Source: Acidobacteriota bacterium
GTDB taxonomy: Bacteria; Acidobacteriota; Terriglobia; Terriglobales; Acidobacteriaceae
Length of the DNA: 26,535 nt
NCBI GenBank assembly: GCA_021799405.1
Contig: JAJZAL010000047.1
Span: 1 to 26,535 of the forward strand
Direction of reading: 5' to 3'
The notes under the pieces were generated by a model. That model did no database searches, was not told the origin of the DNA, and worked only from the letters and a program-made list of their open reading frames with translations. Position 1 is the first letter of the stretch. The number at the start of each line of letters is the position of its first letter. The translations under genes and the position numbers were made by a program. Of the stretch, positions 1-7,611 are shown piece after piece.

Positions 1-1
1 G

Positions 2-454
2 TACTTGATTCGGACCGTCGAAGAGCTGCTCCCACGAGTCTTTGAGTTCTCTGAGCTGTTGGTACACAAGCTTGCGCTGGAAGACGTCGGCGCATACTAC
101 CCGCATCGCGTTACATATCACGCCAGTTGCCATTCGCTGCGCGGCCTTCATCTTGGCGATCTGCCACTACGCCTCCTGCGCAAGGTGCGCGGCATCGAAC
201 TTGTGGAACTGGCGAATGTTGATCGATGCTGCGGTTTCGGAGGCACTTTTGCTGTGAAGAACGGTGATGTCTCCGCCGCCATGCTGGCTGAAAAGATGCG
301 CGACGTGGAAGTCACCGGCGCGGAGGTCTGCACTGCGGTCGACAACTCCTGTCTCATGCATATTCAAGGCGGCCTCCACCAGCGGCGCGCCGGTATTCGC
401 ACTGTCCACCTGGCGGAGATTCTTGCATCCACTGAAGAGGTGGCGTCGGCATGA
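2..454 (+). CDS. lutA: LutA, L-lactate oxidation complex, Fe-S oxidoreductase subunit (C-terminal part)
   Basis: The reading frame is open through the left edge, so only about the last 150 residues are present and the true start lies outside the window. The visible part is the second cysteine-rich (CCG-type) domain: a HASCHSLRG segment, then DRCCGFGGTF, then DNSCLMHI. This C...CCG...C spacing is that of LutA/YkgE and GlpC/heterodisulfide-reductase-like subunits. LutA acts in the cytoplasm with LutB and LutC to oxidise L-lactate to pyruvate (established in Bacillus subtilis). The stop codon overlaps the next gene's start (ATGA at 451-454), so translation is probably coupled in a lutABC operon. 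Identification as LutA rather than another CCG protein rests mainly on the lutB and lutC neighbours. Confidence 0.9.
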   Translation, partial: YLIRTVEELLPRVFEFSELLVHKLALEDVGAYYPHRVTYHASCHSLRGLHLGDLPLRLLRKVRGIELVELANVDRCCGFGGTFAVKNGDVSAAMLAEKMRDVEVTGAEVCTAVDNSCLMHIQGGLHQRRAGIRTVHLAEILASTEEVASA

Positions 455-1881
455 CAGTCCGCGTCGGAGATTCCGCATCCGCGCCCTCATTTCAGAAGGC
501 TGCGCTGCCGCTGCTCGATGACTCGCAGCTTCGCAAGAACGTCCGTCACGCCACTGAGGTGATTCAGCGCAAGCGCGCCCTGGTGGCTGGCGAACTGCCG
601 GACTGGCAGGCCCTACGCGACGCAGCCAGCGCCATTAAAGAGCGAACCCTGCTGCGCCTGGACGAGTACCTGCTGCAGTTTGAAGCAGCATGCACGGCAG
701 CCGGCGGCCGCGTTCATTGGGCGCGCGATGCCGAAGAGGCCAACCGCATCGTGATCGACCTTGTGCGCGAGCAGGACGCCGCCGAAGTCCTCAAGATCAA
801 GACCATGACCTCGGACGAAACCGGCCTGAACCGCGCACTCGAAGAGCGCGGCATCCATCCGCATGAGACTGATCTTGCGGAATTGATCGTCCAGCTTGGC
901 AAAGACCGGCCCTCCCATATCGTCGTTCCGGCGCTGCACAAAAATCGCAGCCAGGTGCGGGAAATCTTCCGCGAGCAGATGCACCTGCCGAATCTCGGCG
1001 ACAGCCCGCAGGACCTGACCGACGCGGCGCGCCGTTACCTCCGCGAAAGATTCTTGCGCGTAAAGACAGCCATTGGCGGCGCCAACTTTCTGATTGCGGA
1101 GACCGGCAGCGTCTGCATCGTCGAGTCGGAAGGCAATGGGCGCATGTGCCTCACCATGCCGGACACGCTGATTCTTCTGGCCGGAATCGAGAAGATCATT
1201 CCAACATTCCGCGACCTCGAAGTGTTTCTCCAGCTTCTCCCGCGCTCCGCTACAGGCGAACGCATGAATCCGTACAACTCCATCTGGACGGGCGTTCATC
1301 CCGGCGATGGCCCGCGGAATTTCCACGTCGTACTACTCGACAACGGCCGCAGCCCCATCCTGGCCGACGACGAGGCGCGACAGACGCTTCAGTGCATCCG
1401 CTGCGGTGCGTGTTTAAACACTTGCCCTGTTTACAGGCAAACCGGCGGCCATGCCTACGGTTCCACTTATGCCGGACCGATTGGCGCCATCCTCACCCCC
1501 CAGCTCCAGAACCTGCAGCATGCACAGTCGCTCCCCTATGCATCCTCGCTCTGCGGCGCGTGCTACGAAGTCTGCCCCGTGAAGATCAATATCCCCGAGG
1601 TGCTTATCCATCTGCGCGGACGCATTACCCGCGAGCAGCACAGCAGCCTGAAGCCGGAAGCGCTCGGCATGAGGATCGTCGCTTCGGTCTTCCGCAGCCG
1701 GCGCCGCCTCGAAACCGCGCACCGCCTCGCTCAGTTGGGCCAAAAGCCATTCGTCTCCGACGGATGGATCCGTAGGCTACCCGGCGAGCTCTCCGCGTGG
1801 ACCAATGTTCGCGACCTGCGCGCCATACCGAAGCAGTCGTTCCGGCAGTGGTGGAAGGAGACGCATCATGGCGCAAAATGA
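451..1881 (+). CDS. lutB: LutB, lactate utilization iron-sulfur protein
   Basis: 476 residues, the normal length for LutB/YkgF. The N-terminal two thirds (about 70-310) is an LUD domain, with conserved KTMTSDETGLN and a GGANFLIAETGS stretch. The C-terminal part carries two 4Fe-4S motifs: C315-x2-C318-x2-C321-x3-C325 (CIRCGACLNTCPVY) and C368-x2-C371-x3-C375 (CGACYEVCPV). LutB is taken to be the electron-transfer subunit of the LutABC L-lactate oxidising complex. The start ATG overlaps the lutA stop by 4 bp, and the 3' end overlaps lutC by 14 bp, so the three genes form one coupled operon. The order A-B-C is the classical one. No lactate permease or LutR-type regulator is visible, but the upstream side is cut off. 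Confidence 0.95.
   Translation: MTVRVGDSASAPSFQKAALPLLDDSQLRKNVRHATEVIQRKRALVAGELPDWQALRDAASAIKERTLLRLDEYLLQFEAACTAAGGRVHWARDAEEANRIVIDLVREQDAAEVLKIKTMTSDETGLNRALEERGIHPHETDLAELIVQLGKDRPSHIVVPALHKNRSQVREIFREQMHLPNLGDSPQDLTDAARRYLRERFLRVKTAIGGANFLIAETGSVCIVESEGNGRMCLTMPDTLILLAGIEKIIPTFRDLEVFLQLLPRSATGERMNPYNSIWTGVHPGDGPRNFHVVLLDNGRSPILADDEARQTLQCIRCGACLNTCPVYRQTGGHAYGSTYAGPIGAILTPQLQNLQHAQSLPYASSLCGACYEVCPVKINIPEVLIHLRGRITREQHSSLKPEALGMRIVASVFRSRRRLETAHRLAQLGQKPFVSDGWIRRLPGELSAWTNVRDLRAIPKQSFRQWWKETHHGAK
1855..1860 (+). promoter_or_regulatory. Ribosome binding site fixing the lutC start
   Basis: AAGGAG lies 7 nt before ATG 1868, inside the end of lutB. It favours ATG 1868 over the upstream in-frame ATG at 1805, which would add 21 non-conserved residues and overlap lutB by 77 bp. 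Confidence 0.7.
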
Positions 1882-2536
1882 GGCTCGCGATGCCATTCTC
1901 GCTCGCATTCGAAGCTCCATCAAACAATCTCGAATCGGTTTCGATCCTCCATCAGCTCCCATGGAGCGTAACTATCAACGGCTCGGCAGCCGAGATTCGA
2001 AAGAGCGCGTCGAGCTCTTTGCCGAGAGACTGCGAGAATACGATGCCAGAGTAACCTTCACCACTCCTCCAGACCTCTGCGATTCCATCGGGCAGGTCAT
2101 GGGCAAAGTGCAATCGCATACTCAGGCCCCGCGGGCGCCATTCTGGATCGTGGCCGACGGCTTTCCCGCCGGCTGGCTGCCGTCTCAGCAATCCATTCGC
2201 TGGGAGTCCTCGGCAACTGTGGATGATCTCAACCGCTGTGCCGGCGTCCTGACCATTTGCTCCGTTGGCATCGCAATCACGGGCACGATCGTTCTTCAGC
2301 ACGGACAGGGAGAGGGCAAACGCCAGACTACGCTGATACCCGACCGCCATCTCTGCGTCATCCGCACTGCCCAGATCGTCGAAACTGTCCCCGAGGCGTT
2401 CGATCGCCTCGCAACTGCGGCCACACACCCGCTGACGTTCATCTCCGGCCCTTCTGCAACAGCCGACATCGAAATGACGCGCATCCGCGGCGTTCATGGT
2501 CCACGCCAGCTGGATGTCTTCCTTCTTGGCGAGTAA
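1868..2536 (+). CDS. lutC: LutC, LUD-domain lactate utilization protein
   Basis: 222 residues from ATG 1868, close to the usual LutC length (about 210-240). The product begins MAQNEARDAILARIRSS, the typical LutC N-terminal helix. The LUD fold signature appears as GVLTICSVGIAITGTIVL followed by GEGKRQTTLIPDRHLCV, matching the GTG...(R)xxSLLP segment of the family. It is the third subunit of the lactate-oxidising LutABC complex. Its start overlaps lutB by 14 bp behind a good Shine-Dalgarno. The next gene is 149 bp downstream behind its own promoter, so the lut operon probably ends here, although I saw no convincing terminator. In this context it would consume the lactate produced by the adjacent rhamnose pathway (inference). 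Confidence 0.92.
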   Translation: MAQNEARDAILARIRSSIKQSRIGFDPPSAPMERNYQRLGSRDSKERVELFAERLREYDARVTFTTPPDLCDSIGQVMGKVQSHTQAPRAPFWIVADGFPAGWLPSQQSIRWESSATVDDLNRCAGVLTICSVGIAITGTIVLQHGQGEGKRQTTLIPDRHLCVIRTAQIVETVPEAFDRLATAATHPLTFISGPSATADIEMTRIRGVHGPRQLDVFLLGE

Positions 2537-2606
2537 CTTTTTTGCTTCTTGCAAGTCTATTCATACGCTGGCTCCATTCGGAGTCCGTTCCTGTCAAATT
2601 CCTCCT

Positions 2607-2635
2607 TTGACTCTGCTATGGATGGGCAGTATGAT
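2607..2635 (+). promoter_or_regulatory. Candidate sigma-70 promoter for the rhaI-rhaEW-rhaB operon
   Basis: TTGACT (2607-2612) and TATGAT (2630-2635) are separated by exactly 17 bp, each matching 5 of 6 consensus positions. Transcription would start near 2642, giving a leader of about 44 nt before rhaI. The -10 box is embedded in the 10-bp palindrome at 2630-2639. Confidence 0.65.
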
Positions 2636-2639
2636 CATA
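2630..2639. promoter_or_regulatory. Palindrome overlapping the rha promoter -10 box (candidate operator)
   Basis: TATGATCATA is a perfect 10-bp inverted repeat that covers the proposed -10 element, a position where a bound repressor would block transcription. No regulator gene is adjacent, so the binding protein is unknown. A 10-bp palindrome can also arise by chance. Confidence 0.3.
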
Positions 2640-2685
2640 TTTCTTAATTTCAATAGAGGGTTTGTTTCCCTAGAACAGGTGACAC

Positions 2686-3864
2686 ATGAGTGCGCACGAA
2701 GAGAAGATAGCCGGAGCCCTCGATTCGTTTTCCATTGAACTGCCTTCGTGGGGATTCGCCAATACTGGCACACGCTTCGGCAAATACATTCAGCCTGAGG
2801 CCGCCACTTCCATTGAAGAAAAGTTTGCCGACGCCGCCCAGGTTCACGCCCTTACCGGCGTCAGCCCCACTCTTGCACTGCACGTTTTGTGGGACCTGCC
2901 CGGCGGCGTGAAGGATGTTTCCGCAATCCAGCAACTCGAGACCCGGTATGGAATCCGTGCGGGTTCGATGAATCCCAACTTCTTCGAACGGCAGGAATAC
3001 AAGTACGGCTCACTCTGTAATCCGAGCGCTGAGGTGCGCCAGATCGCCCTGCAGCATCTGCTTGATTCCATCGAAATCGCCAAGGCTCTCAATTCCCGCG
3101 ACGTTTCTCTCTGGCTCTCTGATGGCTCCAACTATCCAGGCACGCAAAGCATCCGCAAACGGATCGATTGGCTCATGGAGTCACTCGCCGAGGCGCACAC
3201 CCGGCTCGGCGGCGCGCAGCGAATGCTCATCGAATACAAACCCTTTGAACCCGCCTTTTATCACACCGACATCGCTGACTGGGGCATGGCCCTGCTGCTG
3301 GCGCGGCATGCCGGCCCGCAGGCATATGTGCTGGTCGATACCGGCCATCACTATCAGTCTCAAAACATCGAGCAGATCGTGGTATGGCTCCTGCGCGAAA
3401 AAATTCTCGGCGGTTTCCACTTCAATGATCGCCGTTACGCAGATGACGACCTCACCATCGGCTCCATCGATCCTTACCAGGTCTTTCGCATCTTCCATGA
3501 ACTGCACAGCGACCCGGAAGGATTGCGGGAAACCACATTCATGATCGACCAGAGTCACAACCTCAAGGGCAAGCTTGAGGCCATGGTACAGACGGTGTGT
3601 GCTGCCCAGGAGCTCTACGCCAAGGCCGCCCTCGTCGACCGCGAACGCCTCGCTGAGCTGCAGGACGCAACACGCCTGGTCGAGGCGGAAGAGTGTCTGC
3701 GCTCTGCTTTCTGGTCCGACGTGCGTCCCGCCATAAACGGATGGAGACGCGGAAAGGGCCTGCCCGAAGACCCGCTTGAGGCACTGCGTTCGAGTGGCTA
3801 CCTGGAGCGAATTCGCGAAGATCGCAGGGAACGGAACGCAAATTCCAAGGTCAGTTATGCATAG
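2686..3864 (+). CDS. rhaI: L-rhamnose isomerase, RhaI type
   Basis: 392 residues. This is the Pseudomonas stutzeri-type L-rhamnose isomerase (xylose-isomerase-like TIM barrel), not the E. coli RhaA type. It converts L-rhamnose to L-rhamnulose in the cytoplasm. The metal-site residues can be placed at E183 (IEYKPFEP), D218 and H221 (VDTGHH), H245 (GFHFNDRR), D253 and D255 (YADDD) and D288 (MIDQSH). Their relative spacing corresponds to the two-metal site known for the family. The N-terminal SWGFANTGTRFG segment is also typical. The start ATG follows CAGGT with a 5-nt gap. It is the first gene of the rha operon, 62 bp before rhaEW. Related isomerases can accept other aldoses, but the context makes rhamnose the clear substrate. 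Confidence 0.95.
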   Translation: MSAHEEKIAGALDSFSIELPSWGFANTGTRFGKYIQPEAATSIEEKFADAAQVHALTGVSPTLALHVLWDLPGGVKDVSAIQQLETRYGIRAGSMNPNFFERQEYKYGSLCNPSAEVRQIALQHLLDSIEIAKALNSRDVSLWLSDGSNYPGTQSIRKRIDWLMESLAEAHTRLGGAQRMLIEYKPFEPAFYHTDIADWGMALLLARHAGPQAYVLVDTGHHYQSQNIEQIVVWLLREKILGGFHFNDRRYADDDLTIGSIDPYQVFRIFHELHSDPEGLRETTFMIDQSHNLKGKLEAMVQTVCAAQELYAKAALVDRERLAELQDATRLVEAEECLRSAFWSDVRPAINGWRRGKGLPEDPLEALRSSGYLERIREDRRERNANSKVSYA

Positions 3865-3922
3865 TTACGCTGCAGCGGAAATGTGTCTATAGAAATATTT
3901 GCCCTATTGGTTATAGCTGTGC

Positions 3923-3932
3923 GATCATGATC
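3923..3932. promoter_or_regulatory. Palindrome across the first possible rhaEW start
   Basis: GATCATGATC is a perfect 10-bp palindrome containing the ATG at 3927. Together with the lack of a Shine-Dalgarno before that ATG, it raises the possibility that translation starts at ATG 3954 instead. Its function is unknown and it may be chance. Confidence 0.2.
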
Positions 3933-6161
3933 TACGGATCGCCACAAAACATCATGAACACACCTTCCAATCTTCGCTTCCTCAAAGACCTCTGGGACGA
4001 CTCCCTGGCCGCCAGCCTCGACGAGCCTGAGCTGCTTCGCTACCGCTCCAACCTGCTCGGCGCCGACCTCCGCATCACCAACTTTGGCGGAGGCAACACC
4101 AGCTCCAAGATTCACCAGAAGGATCCGCTCACCGGCAACCCTACCGAAGTCATCTGGGTCAAAGGCAGCGGCGGCGACCTTGGCAGCATCAAGCGGCAGG
4201 GCTTTGCAACGCTCTATCTCGACCGGGTACTCGCACTCGAATCGCAATATAAGGGTGTCGCCGAAGAAGATACCATCGTTGAACTCTACCCGCTGTGCAC
4301 CTTCGGCAAGAACCCCGTTGCAGCATCCATCGATACTCCGCTGCACGGCTTTCTGCCCTTCCCCCATATCGACCATCTTCATCCGGACTGGGGTATCGCT
4401 CTCGCCGCGGCCGGCAACGGCAAGGCCAGGATGGAAGAGTTCAATCAAGAATTCGGCCATCACCTCGTCTGGCTGCCATGGCAGCGCCCCGGCTTTGAGC
4501 TGGCCATGATGCTGCGCCATGCCGTCGAAGAAAATCCAGGTTGTGACGGTGTGGTCCTTGGCGGTCACGGACTATTTACCTGGGGCACGACCCAGCGTGA
4601 GTGCTACGTCAACACCATCACCATCATCGATCAGCTCGGTCAGTTCGTGCACGCGCACGATGAGCACCGCAAAGTACCCGTCTTTGGCGGCCCCGTCGCA
4701 GAAACTCGCGCAAATCGCGCGGAGCTCGCTATCGAGCTGTTGCCCTACCTCCGCGGCCTGGTCTCGCAAAAGAGACGCCTCATCGGCAGCTACAACGATC
4801 TGCCCGAGGTTCTGCGATTCGTGAATTCGAAAGACGCCGCAGCCCTTGCGCACCTTGGCACCAGCTGCCCTGATCACTTCATCCGCACCAAGATCCGCCC
4901 GCTCTTCGTCCCCGTGCATCACACTGCGGATCTCCCTGCCATCAAAGCGGCCATTGCTTCCGCGCTTGAGCATTACCGCAAAGAGTACGAAGAGTATTAC
5001 CGCGCGCATGCGCTCCCTGATTCACCCGCTATGCGCGATCCCAACCCCGCCGTCATTCTGATTCCCGGCATCGGTATGTTCTCTTTCGGCAAGAACAAGC
5101 CTGAATCGCGCATCACCGGCGAGTTCTATACCAATGCCATCCATGTGATGGAAGGAGCCACGGCCCTCGCCGGCGAAGACAGCGCCACGGAAGTACCTCA
5201 GGCTGGCCCGGCTGCACCCCCTGAGGCCTTCCATGTGCACGCCAATTATGTCGCACTGCCGGTTTCCGAGGCCTTCCGCATTGAGTACTGGGCTCTCGAA
5301 GAAGCAAAACTTCGCCGCCAGCCTCCAGAGAAAGAGCTGAGCCGTTACATCGCTCTCATCGTCGGCGGAGCCAGTGGTATTGGTCGCTGCGCTGCGCTGC
5401 TCGCTGCCGAACGCGGCGCCCACGTTGTAATTGCCGACCGCGATATGCAGGGCGCCGAAGCCACTGCAAAGGAAGCCCAGGTCATCGCCGGCCGCGAGGC
5501 TGTCACGATCACTAAGATCGACATTCGCAGCCGCGAAGCCATTCGCGAAGCCTTGAGGCAAGCCATCGCCAGCTTTGGCGGCATCGACATCCTCATCAAC
5601 ACAGCGGCCATCTTTCCCTCCTCGCCCGACGGAATCATCAGCGATGCCATGTGGGGCAGCACGCTCGAATTGAATGTCACATCGAACTTCCTCCTCGCGG
5701 AAGAAGCCGCAAAGCTCTTCGCCGAACAGCAGCTCGAAAGCAGCATCGTGCTCACCAGCTCGGCGAACGCCGTCGTGCCGAAGCGCGGCAGTGAGGCCTA
5801 CGATGTCAGCAAAGCTGCCCTGAGCCACCTCGTGCGCGAGCTGGCCGTTTCCCTTGCCCCCAGGGTGCGCGTCAACGGCATCAATCCTGCCACGGTAGTG
5901 AAGGGTTCCACCATGTTCCCCCGCGATCGCGTCATCGCTTCGCTCACGAAGTACAAGATCGCTTTCCACCCCTCCAGCACCGATGAGGAACTGCGCGCGC
6001 TGCTCTCCGAGTTCTATGCGCGCCGCACGCTCACCCATCAGCCCATCGGACCAGAAGACTGCGCGGAAGCCATCCTGTTCCTCGCCGGTCCCAGGACTCG
6101 TTGCACCAGCGGTCATCTGATTCCCGTGGATGGCGGCCTGCCGGAGGCATTCCTTCGGTGA
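3927..6161 (+). CDS. rhaEW: Bifunctional rhamnulose-1-phosphate aldolase / short-chain dehydrogenase (RhaEW)
   Basis: 744 residues in two domains. The N-terminal class II aldolase (about 35-260, with a following linker region) shows GGGNTSSK at 54-61, a His-rich metal segment (FPHIDHLHPD), and GGHGLFTWG with H214. The C-terminal short-chain dehydrogenase (about 470-744) has the nucleotide loop GGASGIG (480-486) and catalytic Y625-x3-K629. Fused enzymes of this type cleave L-rhamnulose-1-phosphate to DHAP and L-lactaldehyde and oxidise the aldehyde to L-lactate (shown for Chloroflexus/Bacillus-type RhaEW). The length matches full fusions, with no truncation. ATG 3927 and ATG 3954 are both possible starts and neither has a good Shine-Dalgarno; conservation begins after residue 10. 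The stop overlaps the rhaB GTG start. Confidence 0.93.
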   Translation: MIYGSPQNIMNTPSNLRFLKDLWDDSLAASLDEPELLRYRSNLLGADLRITNFGGGNTSSKIHQKDPLTGNPTEVIWVKGSGGDLGSIKRQGFATLYLDRVLALESQYKGVAEEDTIVELYPLCTFGKNPVAASIDTPLHGFLPFPHIDHLHPDWGIALAAAGNGKARMEEFNQEFGHHLVWLPWQRPGFELAMMLRHAVEENPGCDGVVLGGHGLFTWGTTQRECYVNTITIIDQLGQFVHAHDEHRKVPVFGGPVAETRANRAELAIELLPYLRGLVSQKRRLIGSYNDLPEVLRFVNSKDAAALAHLGTSCPDHFIRTKIRPLFVPVHHTADLPAIKAAIASALEHYRKEYEEYYRAHALPDSPAMRDPNPAVILIPGIGMFSFGKNKPESRITGEFYTNAIHVMEGATALAGEDSATEVPQAGPAAPPEAFHVHANYVALPVSEAFRIEYWALEEAKLRRQPPEKELSRYIALIVGGASGIGRCAALLAAERGAHVVIADRDMQGAEATAKEAQVIAGREAVTITKIDIRSREAIREALRQAIASFGGIDILINTAAIFPSSPDGIISDAMWGSTLELNVTSNFLLAEEAAKLFAEQQLESSIVLTSSANAVVPKRGSEAYDVSKAALSHLVRELAVSLAPRVRVNGINPATVVKGSTMFPRDRVIASLTKYKIAFHPSSTDEELRALLSEFYARRTLTHQPIGPEDCAEAILFLAGPRTRCTSGHLIPVDGGLPEAFLR
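6143..6147 (+). promoter_or_regulatory. Ribosome binding site fixing the rhaB start
   Basis: GGAGG lies 10 nt before GTG 6158, within the last codons of rhaEW. It supports the GTG start and a coupled GTGA stop/start overlap, instead of an upstream ATG at 6101 deep inside rhaEW. Confidence 0.65.
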
Positions 6162-7579
6162 GTCCGCGCCCCGCGCTGGTAGCGATTGATCTCGGCGCCG
6201 AAAGCTGTCGTGTCTCCATGCTGCAATGGCATGGAGACCAACCAGCCGTTCGCATGGTGCATCGATTCGCAAACGCTCCCATCGAGGAAGGTCCGGGCTT
6301 GCACTGGGATCTTGCGCGCATCTGCCGTGAACTGGATCGGGGTCTGCGCCAGTGTGCTGACCTCGCTCCGCAAGGCATCGCCTCCATCGGCGTCACCGGC
6401 TGGGCCGTGGACTATGTTCGGCTCAACCATCACGGGCAGCCAATCGGCCAGCCTTTCTGCTATCGCGATCCCCGCAATGTCCAGTCGATGGAGGAAGTGC
6501 ACAAGCGGTTGCCGGCCGAAACGCTGTACGCCATTACCGGCGTGCAAATCCAATCCATCAATACCGTGTATCAGCTCTATGCCGACAAGTTGCGTGGTAT
6601 CCCCACATCCACCCAATGGATTCAACTGCCGGAATTCATCCTGCACTGGCTCGGCGCTGCGCGCATCGCAGAATACACCAACGCCACGCACACAGCGCTC
6701 ATCGATACGGAGACACGCAACTGGTCGAAGGAAATATTCGATCTGCTGGAACTCGACATCGCTGCCGCGCCCGAAATCGTAGCCCCCGGAACACAACTCG
6801 GAGCGCTCTCAAATCACCTGCGCTCGCTGCCGGCCTTTCGCGATACGCAACTCATCGCGCCCGCCTGCCATGACACCGCATCGGCCATCGCCGGCATTCC
6901 AGCGGAAGGAAACTCCTGGGCCTATATCAGCTCCGGAACCTGGTCGCTTGTCGGCACGCCTCTCCTCTCACCAAACAAGACGCCCGAAGCCTGCCATTCG
7001 GGATTTACCAACCTGGGCGGCGTTGGCGAAACCATTCTTTTTCATCGTGGCCTGTCGGGTATGTGGATCCTCCGCCAATGCATGGACGAATGGCAGAAGT
7101 CATCTCCTTGCACCGTCGAAGAGTTGGTCGCATCGGCGCGCCGGCTCCCTGCCCCGGATTACGAACTGGATCTCGAAGATCCTGCATTTCTAACCCCCGG
7201 CAACATGCCTGAACGAATCCATCACCAGTTGCAAAATCGGGGGCTCACTGCACTGCCTTCCGGATGTGATGCCGCTCCGCAATATGCCAGCCTCATTTTC
7301 CATAGCCTGGCGCGCCGCTATGCTTCCCTGCTGCGCAGCATTCATGCCATCACCGGCAAATCCTTCGACCGCATCTGTATCGTCGGAGGCGGCAGCCGCA
7401 ACGAGTTCCTCAACTCACTGACCGAGCAGGCTTCCGATCTGCGGGTCGAGCGCTGCTCGGCAGAAAGCTCGACGCTGGGCAACTTCGCCGTGCAATGCGC
7501 GCGCCTCGAGGCACCGGGTACGCCGCTCGACGCCGCGTCCATCACGAGCCACGCGCGGTTGCTTTTTCCTGTCCTCTAA
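6158..7579 (+). CDS. rhaB: L-rhamnulokinase RhaB (FGGY kinase)
   Basis: 473 residues from GTG 6158 (E. coli RhaB is about 489). It phosphorylates L-rhamnulose at O1 with ATP in the cytoplasm. The FGGY/actin-like ATPase fold is visible from the first phosphate loop LVAIDLGAESCR (7-18), the GVTGWAVDYV segment, CHDTASAIAG with the likely catalytic base D239, SSGTWSLVG, and the second-lobe adenosine motif CIVGGGSRNEFLN. I chose the GTG because it puts the phosphate loop at the expected distance from the N-terminus, has GGAGG upstream, and gives a 4-bp overlap with the rhaEW stop. It is the last gene of the rha operon. A 7-bp hairpin starts at its stop codon, and the next gene is convergent. Confidence 0.95.
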   Translation: MSPRPALVAIDLGAESCRVSMLQWHGDQPAVRMVHRFANAPIEEGPGLHWDLARICRELDRGLRQCADLAPQGIASIGVTGWAVDYVRLNHHGQPIGQPFCYRDPRNVQSMEEVHKRLPAETLYAITGVQIQSINTVYQLYADKLRGIPTSTQWIQLPEFILHWLGAARIAEYTNATHTALIDTETRNWSKEIFDLLELDIAAAPEIVAPGTQLGALSNHLRSLPAFRDTQLIAPACHDTASAIAGIPAEGNSWAYISSGTWSLVGTPLLSPNKTPEACHSGFTNLGGVGETILFHRGLSGMWILRQCMDEWQKSSPCTVEELVASARRLPAPDYELDLEDPAFLTPGNMPERIHHQLQNRGLTALPSGCDAAPQYASLIFHSLARRYASLLRSIHAITGKSFDRICIVGGGSRNEFLNSLTEQASDLRVERCSAESSTLGNFAVQCARLEAPGTPLDAASITSHARLLFPVL

Positions 7580-7595
7580 GGCAAGCGTCTTGCCT
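7579..7595. terminator. Hairpin between convergent rhaB and GH105 genes
   Basis: AGGCAAG-CGT-CTTGCCT forms a perfect 7-bp stem with a 3-nt loop directly at the rhaB stop codon. There is no T-run on either strand after it. It is therefore at best a candidate bidirectional or factor-assisted terminator in the 32-bp convergent gap. Confidence 0.4.
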
Positions 7596-7611
7596 CGAAA
7601 ATAGCCGCCGC

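Noticed and set aside
2536..2545. T-run after lutC as a rho-independent terminator
   Set aside because: No GC-rich hairpin precedes the T-run.
5022..6272. 416-codon minus-strand frame under rhaEW
   Set aside because: Antisense to a well-supported dehydrogenase domain; no motif of its own.
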